NCBI GenBank assembly: GCA_046299555.1
Contig: JBKBHS010000001.1
Location: 682,001 to 746,000, forward strand
Length of the DNA: 64,000 bases
Reading direction: 5' to 3'
DNA from: CALKJP01 sp046299555
GTDB lineage: Bacteria > Bacteroidota > Bacteroidia > JACCXN01
Part shown: positions 33,662 to 41,319 of the stretch, piece after piece
How positions within the stretch are numbered: position 1 is the stretch's first letter
Layout of the letters: every line of letters begins with the position of its first letter
Notes under the pieces: generated by a model
Told to the model about the DNA's origin: nothing
Databases searched by the model: none
Seen by the model: the letters and a program-made list of their open reading frames with translations, nothing else
Made by a program: the position numbers and the translations under genes

Positions 33662-34861
33662 TTAATAGAGCAATTGATGCGGATAGCGCTCCATGTGTGC
33701 GTTTTTGATAAAGTCGTATAAAATTTGACGCATTTCTTCAACATTTTCTTTATGCAATGCAGAAATAAAAATTACCGGAGAATTTAAACGTGCCATCCAG
33801 CTTTTTTTCAATTCTTCAAGCGTGTAATTTTCGCGCTGCTTTGGGGTTAAATCATCTTCGTCTTTAGGAACATGTTTAAATGCATCAATCTTATTAAAGA
33901 CTAAAATCATAGGCTTATTCAGCGCATTTATTTCTTTTAGCGTATCATTTACCACCTGAATATGTTCTTCAAAATTCGGATGTGAAATGTCTACCACATG
34001 AATTAAGATATCTGCCTCACGTACTTCATCCAAGGTGGATTTAAATGATTCTACCAGTTGTGTGGGTAGCTTACGAATAAATCCAACCGTATCTGAAAGT
34101 AAGAATGGTAAATTTTGTATCACTACTTTTCTTACGGTAGTATCTAATGTGGCAAATAATTTATTTTCGGCAAATACTTCTGATTTGCTCAGCATGTTCA
34201 TAATGGTTGATTTGCCCACATTGGTATAGCCAACCAATGAAACACGAATTAACTCGCCTCTGTTTTTTCGCTGGGTAGCCATTTGCTTATCAATCTCTTT
34301 GAGCTTTTCTTTGAGCTGCGCAATTTTATCGCGAATAATTCTTCGGTCGCTTTCAATTTGCAACTCCCCTGATCCACCACGTGTTCCTGTAGCACCACGT
34401 TGACGTTCTAAGTGAGTCCATAAACCTGCTAATCGTGGAAGCAAATACTGATATTGAGCCAATTGAACCTGTGTTTTAGCATGTGCTGTTTGTGCGCGTG
34501 CAGCAAAAATTTCAAGTATTAAAGCAGTTCTATCAAGTACTTTGCAATTAACAATTTTTTCAATGTTCTTTTGTTGCGATGGTGAAAGTTCGTCATCAAA
34601 AATTAGTGTTGAAACATTATTTTCTTTTATATATTTTTCAATTTCTTCAATTTTACCTTTACCTAAAAAGGTTTTAGGGTCTGGTTTATCGAGTTTTTGA
34701 GTAAAGCGTTTTAAAGTTTCAATACGTGCAGTTGTAGCTAAAAATTCTAATTCATCTAAATATTCTTTAACTTTTTCTTCGTTTTGGCTCTGATTAATTA
34801 AGCCTGCTAAGACTGCTGTATCTCCGGTTTTTTTTGTTTCAATAAATGATGTAGTGGCCAT
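33662..34861 (-). CDS. hflX: GTPase HflX
   Basis: 399 residues. The N-terminal HflX subdomain (about 1-190) contains KTFLGKGKIEE, FDDELSPSQQKNIE and the basic GxGGxGE loop (GTRGGSGELQIESDRR). The G domain has G1 VGYTNVGKSTIMN, G3 DTVGFIRKLP and G4 VFNKIDAF. HflX rescues stalled or heat-stressed 70S ribosomes. Its ATG overlaps the stop of the upstream cytochrome-type gene by one base (TAATG), indicating translational coupling. Confidence 0.95.
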   Translation of the reverse strand: MATTSFIETKKTGDTAVLAGLINQSQNEEKVKEYLDELEFLATTARIETLKRFTQKLDKPDPKTFLGKGKIEEIEKYIKENNVSTLIFDDELSPSQQKNIEKIVNCKVLDRTALILEIFAARAQTAHAKTQVQLAQYQYLLPRLAGLWTHLERQRGATGTRGGSGELQIESDRRIIRDKIAQLKEKLKEIDKQMATQRKNRGELIRVSLVGYTNVGKSTIMNMLSKSEVFAENKLFATLDTTVRKVVIQNLPFLLSDTVGFIRKLPTQLVESFKSTLDEVREADILIHVVDISHPNFEEHIQVVNDTLKEINALNKPMILVFNKIDAFKHVPKDEDDLTPKQRENYTLEELKKSWMARLNSPVIFISALHKENVEEMRQILYDFIKNAHMERYPHQLLY

Positions 34862-35184
34862 TATTCTTGTGTCTTCAACGATTCAACATGTTTGGCGATT
34901 GCTTCAATTTCTTGAGTATTAAGCGAAGCTTTAAAAGGAGGCATTATTTTTCTACCATTAGTTATAACTTCTACAATTGAGGCGTATTCTAACTTTGAAA
35001 TGCTAAGGTTACTTGCACCGCTCAACCCTTTTTTACCATCATCACCATGGCATACACTACAATTTTTTTGGTATAAGTCAGACCCTGATAAAACAGCATT
35101 TCCCTTTTCAGATGAATTATTCCCACATGCTGAAAACAGCATAATACCGGATAAAATAATGAATGGAAAAAATCTTAAAACCAT
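34861..35184 (-). CDS. c-type cytochrome lipoprotein
   Basis: About 107 residues from ATG 35184 (an ATG at 35217 is in frame but lies inside the upstream gene and adds a basic, unlikely stretch). The lipobox is IMLFSAC. One heme site is present, CSVCHGDDGKKG, with a distal Met in KIMPPFKASL, as in small monoheme cytochromes. It overlaps the end of the upstream membrane gene by ten bases. It may receive electrons from or pass them to the upstream cytochrome-b-like membrane protein. Confidence 0.88.
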   Translation of the reverse strand: MVLRFFPFIILSGIMLFSACGNNSSEKGNAVLSGSDLYQKNCSVCHGDDGKKGLSGASNLSISKLEYASIVEVITNGRKIMPPFKASLNTQEIEAIAKHVESLKTQE

Positions 35185-35633
35185 CCTCTTCCTTCTCCAA
35201 TTTGCATAAAAGGCCATGGAATTCGCATTAAAATTAATAGTAGTCCAAATCCAAAAAATATAGCTATTTTTTTGTGTTTGTCAGTATCATCAGTGGCTCG
35301 CTTAGTTAAAGAACGTCCAATTGTAATTAATACAATGGCAAAAAACATTACCGAAATATGTTCAATTGTCCAAAAACGTAATTGAGGCTCTTTCATTGCT
35401 GCTCCTATATCTGCTAATCCTGCACTCACAATGGGGCTTATAAAGTATAAAATAAATCCAATCAGCAGTTGAATATGAACGCTTATAAGTGAAAACAAAC
35501 TTAACTTATTATCAATATTGGAATATGCTGATTTATTTAGCCATCCCATTAAGGAGCGAACAAATGCAGCAATAATTAATATCAAAGCAACCCATCTTAA
35601 AAAGGAGTGCAAGTGAAGTAGGCCTGTGTACAT
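35175..35633 (-). CDS. Four-helix membrane protein, cytochrome-b-like
   Basis: 152 residues with four hydrophobic helices. His residues lie in or near helices (YTGLLHLHSFLRW, ISVHIQLLIGFILYF, WTIEHISVMFFAIVLI), the pattern of a diheme b-type protein. Homologues in Bacteroidota are often labelled cytochrome B. The gene precedes and overlaps a monoheme cytochrome c lipoprotein gene, which supports a small membrane electron-transfer pair, though neither heme is proven. TATCTTTG on the minus strand at 35650-35657 is a likely -7 element. Confidence 0.75.
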   Translation of the reverse strand: MYTGLLHLHSFLRWVALILIIAAFVRSLMGWLNKSAYSNIDNKLSLFSLISVHIQLLIGFILYFISPIVSAGLADIGAAMKEPQLRFWTIEHISVMFFAIVLITIGRSLTKRATDDTDKHKKIAIFFGFGLLLILMRIPWPFMQIGEGRGWF

Positions 35634-35649
35634 ATACTTTGTTTTTTGA

Positions 35650-35657
35650 CAAAGATA
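35650..35657 (-). promoter_or_regulatory. -7 element for the cytochrome-b-like/cytochrome c/hflX operon
   Basis: CAAAGATA on the plus strand reads TATCTTTG on the minus strand (TAnnTTTG), 16 bases before the ATG at 35633. Confidence 0.45.
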
Positions 35658-35702
35658 AAGAATTATACTTCTTTTACGCTTCTAAACTATTAACAAAAAA
35701 TT

Positions 35703-35710
35703 TACTTTTG
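35703..35710 (+). promoter_or_regulatory. -7 element for the amidohydrolase genes
   Basis: TACTTTTG fits TAnnTTTG and lies 19 bases before the ATG at 35730. No clear -33 motif. Confidence 0.4.
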
Positions 35711-35729
35711 TTGTTCAGTTAAATTAATT

Positions 35730-38700
35730 ATGAAAAAGATTATAATTATTACATTGTTATTTATTTTTTGGGATAAGGTTTTTTCGCAAGAAACATATCC
35801 TATTAATGGAGTTAAAGATAGTCGTAAAGAAATATATTATGCCTTTACCAATGCTAACATTTTTGTAGACAACCAAACATTATTAAACAATGCTACCTTA
35901 CTTATAAAAGACGGAAAAATTTTGCAAGTTGGTACAAAAGTTACTATCCCAAAAGGAGCTGTAATTTATAATTTAAATGGCAAATACATTTATCCGTCAT
36001 TTATTGATTTGTATTCGGATTATGGTATGCCTGAAACTAAAGCAGCTCAATGGAATCCTAATCCACAATACGAGAGAAAAACAACAGGGCCTCTTAACTG
36101 GAATCAAGCTATAAAACCCGAGGTAAAAGCATCTGTTCAATTTAATCCTAATGAGCAAAAAGCTGAAGAATTAAGAAATATAGGATTTGGTGTTGTTTTA
36201 TCGCATGTACATGATGGAATTGCCAGAGGAACAGGCGCATTGATTAGCTTGGGAAAAGGATTAGAAAACGAATTGGTATTAGAAGGAGAAGCAGCAGCAT
36301 TTTATTCTTTTAACAAAGGAAGTTCAACACAGAGTTTTCCATCTTCATTAATGGGTAGCATTGCTCTCTTACGTCAAACTTATATAGATTCCGAATGGTA
36401 TAAAAGTAATGCCGGTAAAATAAAAGAATACAATTTATCATTAGAAGAGTGGAATCGGATTCAAAAATTCCCACAAATTTTCGAAGCTAATGATAAGTTA
36501 AATATTATACGCGCAGATAAAATAGGCGATGAATTTAAAGTGCAATATATCATAAAAGGAGGTGGCGATGAGTATCAACGAATATCAGATATAAAAGCTA
36601 CAGAAGCTCCTTTAATAGTTCCTTTAACATATCCCGATTTATATGATGTAGAAGACCCGTTTGATGCACAAATGGTTGATTTATCGCAAATGAAACATTG
36701 GGAGATGGCACCCTCTAATTTGTATTTTCTTTCTAAAAATCAAGTCCCTTTTGCCATTACTTCGCATGGATTAAAAGAAAAAAACATCTTTTTGAAGAAT
36801 TTAAAAAAAGCTTATGAAAGAGGTATATCATCGCGCGAAATTTTAAAAGCTCTAACACTTACCCCGGCACAATTGATTAAACAAGAAAATAAAATTGGAG
36901 CATTAAAACCAGGAATGATTGCAAACTTTTTTATTTCAAACGATTCATTGTTTACAGAAAATTTTACCATTCACGAAAATTGGATTCAGGGCAAACAGTA
37001 CATCGTTCAACCTGCCGTAACATTTGATATAAGAGGAGATTATGATATCAACATTGGAACAAATAATGTATATGTTTTAAAAGTTAGTGGTGAAGAAAAT
37101 GCTTTAAAAGCAAGTGTTCAATTGCTAAACGATACAACTTTTAAAAAAGAAGCAAACATTACTCGCAAAGAAAATTTAATTACCATAACTTTTCCAATTA
37201 AAGAAAAAGATGATACTGGTATTATTCGCTTAAGCGGTAACATTTCTTATACAAGTAGCATTTGGGATGGGAAAGGACAACTCTCAAATGGTACTTGGAT
37301 AAATTGGTCGGCCATTAAAAAATCAAATTTTAAAACAGATGCTAAAAAAGATTCATTAAGTAAAAGAGATACTGTAATAGGTTCAATATTATATCCATTT
37401 ATCGCTTATGGAAATATTGAAATACCTAAGGCTGAAAAAGTGTTGATAAAAAATGCTACCGTTTGGACACTGGAAGAACAAGGAACCATTAAAACAGATG
37501 TACTGATTGATAACGGAAAAATTGTTGCAATAGGAAATTATACCGCAAAAGATACAATAGGAGCAAAAGTTATTGATGCAACCGGCAAACATTTAACCCC
37601 CGGAATTATTGACGAGCATTCACATATTGCAATAAGTCGAGGCGTAAACGAAGGGGCACAATCTAATAGTGCAGAAGTTAGAATAGGGGATGTAATAAAT
37701 TGCGAAGACATTAATATTTACCGTCAGTTGGCAGGAGGTGTAACAGCCGCTCAATTATTACATGGTTCTGCTAATGCAATTGGCGGTCAATCGGCATTAG
37801 TAAAATTGCGTTGGGGTTTATCTCCCGAGCAAATGAAAATTCAAAATGCTGATGGATTTATAAAATTTGCTTTAGGAGAAAATGTAAAACAATCAAACTG
37901 GGGCGATAGAGAAACAGTGCGTTTCCCTCAAACCAGAATGGGAGTAGAACAAGTTTATTATGATGCCTTTACTCGAGCTAAAGAATACAAAAAAGAAATG
38001 GAAGAGTATGCTAAGCTTCCCGCAAAAGTAAAAGCAAATATTCCTTCGCCACGAAGAGATTTAGAGTTAGAGGCATTGGTTGAAATTTTAGATAAAAAAA
38101 GATTTATTAGCTGTCATTCCTATGTTCAATCAGAAATAAATATGTTGATGCATGTGGGAGATAGTATGGGCTTTACAGTTAATACTTTTACGCATATTTT
38201 AGAAGGTTATAAAGTAGCCGATAAAATGAAAAAGCATGGTGCCGGTGGTTCTACCTTCTCTGATTGGTGGGCTTACAAATTTGAAGTTAATGATGCTATT
38301 CCATTCAATGCTTCTTTAATGAATGCCATGGGCATTGTAACAGCTATTAATTCAGATGATGCAGAAATGGGAAGAAGATTAAATCAAGAAGCAGCCAAAT
38401 CGCTTAAATATGGTGGGATGAGCGAAGAAGATGCATTAAAAATGGTTACTTTAAACCCTGCAAAATTGTTACACATAGATAAATATACAGGAAGCATAAA
38501 AGTAGGTAAAGATGCCGATTTAGTATTATGGGACAATCATCCGCTCTCTATTTATGCAAAAGTTGAAAAAACATTTGTTGACGGGGTTTGCTATTTCGAT
38601 AGAGAAAAAGATGCGCAACAAAGAATTTTTGTAGAGCAGGAGCGAAGTCGAATTATTCAAAAAATGATACAGGCTAAAAAAGGCGGAGAAAAAACTATTA

Positions 38701-38780
38701 AACCTGAATCGCGTAAACGAAAACATTTTCATTGTGATACTTTAGGAGAAGAAGGAAGTGAAGATGAAAATATGCATTAA
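35730..38780 (+). CDS. Secreted double amidohydrolase: degenerate N-terminal and intact C-terminal domain
   Basis: 1016 residues with a signal peptide ending VFSQ. It contains two amidohydrolase-like halves. The first (about 30-430) has the beta-sandwich start, YIYPSFIDLYSDYG where an active enzyme has GxIDxHxH, and a typical end (LTLTPAQLIKQENKIGALKPGMIANFFIS). Its HxH metal ligands are lost. The second (about 570-985) has LTPGIIDEHSHIAI with HxH, CHSYVQSE, TFTHILEGYKVAD, the catalytic-Asp region INSDDAEMGRR and the closing LNPAKLLHIDKYTGSIKVGKDADLVLWD. It is likely a periplasmic imidazolonepropionase/dipeptidase-like hydrolase of unknown substrate. The last about 40 residues are Lys/His-rich. 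It is followed by a further amidohydrolase-like gene. Confidence 0.85.
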   Translation: MKKIIIITLLFIFWDKVFSQETYPINGVKDSRKEIYYAFTNANIFVDNQTLLNNATLLIKDGKILQVGTKVTIPKGAVIYNLNGKYIYPSFIDLYSDYGMPETKAAQWNPNPQYERKTTGPLNWNQAIKPEVKASVQFNPNEQKAEELRNIGFGVVLSHVHDGIARGTGALISLGKGLENELVLEGEAAAFYSFNKGSSTQSFPSSLMGSIALLRQTYIDSEWYKSNAGKIKEYNLSLEEWNRIQKFPQIFEANDKLNIIRADKIGDEFKVQYIIKGGGDEYQRISDIKATEAPLIVPLTYPDLYDVEDPFDAQMVDLSQMKHWEMAPSNLYFLSKNQVPFAITSHGLKEKNIFLKNLKKAYERGISSREILKALTLTPAQLIKQENKIGALKPGMIANFFISNDSLFTENFTIHENWIQGKQYIVQPAVTFDIRGDYDINIGTNNVYVLKVSGEENALKASVQLLNDTTFKKEANITRKENLITITFPIKEKDDTGIIRLSGNISYTSSIWDGKGQLSNGTWINWSAIKKSNFKTDAKKDSLSKRDTVIGSILYPFIAYGNIEIPKAEKVLIKNATVWTLEEQGTIKTDVLIDNGKIVAIGNYTAKDTIGAKVIDATGKHLTPGIIDEHSHIAISRGVNEGAQSNSAEVRIGDVINCEDINIYRQLAGGVTAAQLLHGSANAIGGQSALVKLRWGLSPEQMKIQNADGFIKFALGENVKQSNWGDRETVRFPQTRMGVEQVYYDAFTRAKEYKKEMEEYAKLPAKVKANIPSPRRDLELEALVEILDKKRFISCHSYVQSEINMLMHVGDSMGFTVNTFTHILEGYKVADKMKKHGAGGSTFSDWWAYKFEVNDAIPFNASLMNAMGIVTAINSDDAEMGRRLNQEAAKSLKYGGMSEEDALKMVTLNPAKLLHIDKYTGSIKVGKDADLVLWDNHPLSIYAKVEKTFVDGVCYFDREKDAQQRIFVEQERSRIIQKMIQAKKGGEKTIKPESRKRKHFHCDTLGEEGSEDENMH

Positions 38781-38950
38781 TATAATTTGTGATTTGGAGA
38801 TTTGATGATTATTCTCTGTGGTCTTCAGGGGAATACTTTGTGAACTCTGCGGTTTATAATCAGGTGACATTGATCGGTTCAATATATTAGTTTAATGTTT
38901 TAAAAATGATAATTGAAAAAAGTTTTTTTAGAATCAAGATTAATAATAGA
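38781..38950 (+). other. 170-bp spacer with degenerate dispersed-repeat-like text
   Basis: This gap between the two amidohydrolase genes holds two stretches (ctctgtggtcttc and tgtgaactctgcgg) that look like the degenerate GTG/CTCTGCGG-type intergenic repeats seen in other Bacteroidota. It also holds a small inverted repeat ATTGA-N5-TCAAT at 38869-38883. No gene is visible. Confidence 0.3.
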
Positions 38951-40258
38951 ATGAAGATGAAAAATTTTAAAAATATAACCCTTTGTATATTATACATTGT
39001 ACTTTTTACAATTAATGTTTTTGCACAAAAGCCTGCATCTGTTCAGCAGAAGTCTGTATTGCTTACCAATGCAACTGTGCATGTTGGTAATGGCAAAGTG
39101 TTAAATAATGCTTATGTGGGATTTAAAAATGGTGTTATAACATCGGTTGGAGAGGGTGAGGTTCCGACAGGATTTGATGAAGTAATTAATCTGCAAGGGA
39201 AACATGTTTATCCCGGAATTATTGCACCAAACACTACATTGGGTTTACGCGAGATTGATGCCGTAAGAGCAACACTTGATTATGCCGAAGTGGGTAATTA
39301 TAATCCCAATGTACGTTCACAAATTGCGTATAATACAGATTCTAAAATCCCTCCAACGCTTCGATTTAATGGAGTTTTATTGGCCCAAATAACTCCTCGT
39401 GGTGGTGTAATTTCAGGAACATCCAGCATTATGGAATTAGATGGTTGGAATTGGGAAGACGCAACTTTAAAAGCAGATGACGGAATACACATGACATGGC
39501 CTCGAATGTATAAAAATACCGGATGGTGGGCAGAGCCCGGACCATCAGAAAAAAATAACGAGCAAGAAAAAGCAGTAAATGAAATAAAATCTTTTTTTAA
39601 AGATGCTAAAGCATATTCTGAACTATTAAACGTTAAAGAACAAAATTTAAAATTTGAAGCCATGAAAGGAGTTTTTGATGGCTCAAAGCGTTTATATATT
39701 ACGGCAAATTCAGCTAAAGAAATTTTAGAAGTAATACATTTTAAAAAAGAATTTAATATTCCAAAAGTGGTAATTGTTGGCGGAACTGATGCCTGGTTAG
39801 TAACAGAAGCATTAAAAGAAAATAATGTACCGGTAATATTAAACAGAGTACACAGTTTGCCTGAGCGTACCGATGATGCTATTGATTTACCATTTCGTTT
39901 GCCTTATTTGTTGCAAAAAGCAGGAGTATTGTTTTGTCTAAACCATGATGGCGATATGGAGGTAATGGGTACTCGCAATTTGCCATTTAATGCGGGTACG
40001 GCTGCAACATATGGCTTAAGCAAAGAAGAAGCTTTAGCTGCAATTACTTTAAATGCAGCAAAAATATTAGGTATTGATAATATGGTAGGTAGTATAGAAG
40101 TTGGGAAACACGCTACCTTATTTGTATCGCTCGGTGATGCTTTGGACATAAAAACAAATATTTTAGAGCATGCATTTATTAGAGGTAAAAAAATAGATTT
40201 AGACAATCATCAAAAACAACTCTACGAAAAGTATAAAGAAAAATATGGAATAAAATAA
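38951..40258 (+). CDS. Secreted amidohydrolase-like protein lacking the metal-site HxH
   Basis: 436 residues from ATG 38951 (ATG 38906 and 38957 are also in frame; 38951 or 38957 gives a proper signal peptide ending VFAQ). Fold markers are LLTNATVHVGNGKVLNNAYVGFKNG, then HVYPGIIAPNTTLGLREID where HxH would be expected, a C-terminal NLPFNAGTAATYGLSKEEALAAITLNAAKILGI and VGSIEVGKHATLFVSLGD. The loss of HxH suggests a non-catalytic paralogue of the first half of the preceding protein. The two are probably partners in one complex; that is inference. Confidence 0.8.
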   Translation: MKMKNFKNITLCILYIVLFTINVFAQKPASVQQKSVLLTNATVHVGNGKVLNNAYVGFKNGVITSVGEGEVPTGFDEVINLQGKHVYPGIIAPNTTLGLREIDAVRATLDYAEVGNYNPNVRSQIAYNTDSKIPPTLRFNGVLLAQITPRGGVISGTSSIMELDGWNWEDATLKADDGIHMTWPRMYKNTGWWAEPGPSEKNNEQEKAVNEIKSFFKDAKAYSELLNVKEQNLKFEAMKGVFDGSKRLYITANSAKEILEVIHFKKEFNIPKVVIVGGTDAWLVTEALKENNVPVILNRVHSLPERTDDAIDLPFRLPYLLQKAGVLFCLNHDGDMEVMGTRNLPFNAGTAATYGLSKEEALAAITLNAAKILGIDNMVGSIEVGKHATLFVSLGDALDIKTNILEHAFIRGKKIDLDNHQKQLYEKYKEKYGIK

Positions 40259-40290
40259 CTGTGTGGGCTGTTGAAGATTTTTAACCTAAA

Positions 40291-41316
40291 TTATTTTTTC
40301 CCTTTATATAAGGGCCCTTTCCAGTTGGTATATCTTAAAAATAATTCTAAGCCTCCATTTATACCATAAGATTTTGCTCCGGCTTTTAAATCGTAAGAAA
40401 CTCCAAAGCTATAATCATGAAACTCTATCATCACTTGCGGAATGATAGCATCACCACTTCTAACACCGCAACCAAATGATAATGCTGATTCTTTAAAGAA
40501 GGTGGTAATTTTTCCTGACTCAGAAAGGCTTATTCTAAATAGCATACTGGCTAATAATTCGCTCGAAGGGCCTTGCATGGCATACATTGCCATTGGTACT
40601 AATGATAATCGAGATTCAGGAATATCATATCTTAATGAAGAATGCAAGACATATCTTGTATGTAATTTATCGCTTGCGCCATTATAAAAATTCAAATCAG
40701 GTTTATTCAAATGAAATCCGGATAAACCTAAATTAAATTTAAAAACATCTTTACTTGCAAAAGAATTTTCGATGTTACTATATTCATAAAAAATACCTGC
40801 CGATAAATCTCCGTAAAGAAAAGAATTTAGGGTGTTTATTTCATTTGAAACCAAATTGGTATTAAAACCATTTCCAATAAACTGATTTCCCCATTCAAGA
40901 TTGCTAAAGTTAGCAGAGCGTTGTGCACCTCCTCCTTGCATCCCAACAGAAATTTTATGGTTCGGATTTAATTTTACTATACCTGAAACAGACAAATTAA
41001 TTTGTGTTGTTCCGAATTTTGCATCACCGGCTTGGTCGCGATAAGCATTTAATCCTATGCCTAAATGAGCATTTCTTTTATTACTTTCAAAAAGCGGCAT
41101 ATCAAATGAAGCCGCCATGGTAACAAATGGATTGGGAATACCTTGCCATTGATTTTTATAATTTAAAACAGCTCTTTGGCGACCGTCATAAAATCCGGCT
41201 GAAGCAGGATTAATTATTAATGGAGTTTCATAGTATTGCGAAAAATGAACATCTTGGGCAATAGTTAATAAGGGTAAAATAAGTAAAATCGATAAATTAA
41301 ATTTTTTCATAGCCAC
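40291..41316 (-). CDS. PorP/SprF-family type IX secretion system outer-membrane protein
   Basis: 341 residues. Signal peptide (LLILPLLTIAQ). The family start is DVHFSQYYETPLIINPASAGFYDG, then YKNQWQGIPNPFVTMAASFD, GIGLNAYRDQAGD and beta-strand-rich barrel sequence to the end (YGINGGLELFLRY). PorP/SprF proteins sit in the outer membrane and hold type B T9SS cargo at the surface. The upstream gene (41320-43863) encodes a protein with exactly such a type B C-terminal domain and stops three bases before this start, so cargo and anchor are co-transcribed. Start could be 41316 or the Met two codons later. Confidence 0.92.
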   Translation of the reverse strand: MAMKKFNLSILLILPLLTIAQDVHFSQYYETPLIINPASAGFYDGRQRAVLNYKNQWQGIPNPFVTMAASFDMPLFESNKRNAHLGIGLNAYRDQAGDAKFGTTQINLSVSGIVKLNPNHKISVGMQGGGAQRSANFSNLEWGNQFIGNGFNTNLVSNEINTLNSFLYGDLSAGIFYEYSNIENSFASKDVFKFNLGLSGFHLNKPDLNFYNGASDKLHTRYVLHSSLRYDIPESRLSLVPMAMYAMQGPSSELLASMLFRISLSESGKITTFFKESALSFGCGVRSGDAIIPQVMIEFHDYSFGVSYDLKAGAKSYGINGGLELFLRYTNWKGPLYKGKK

Positions 41317-41319
41317 TTC

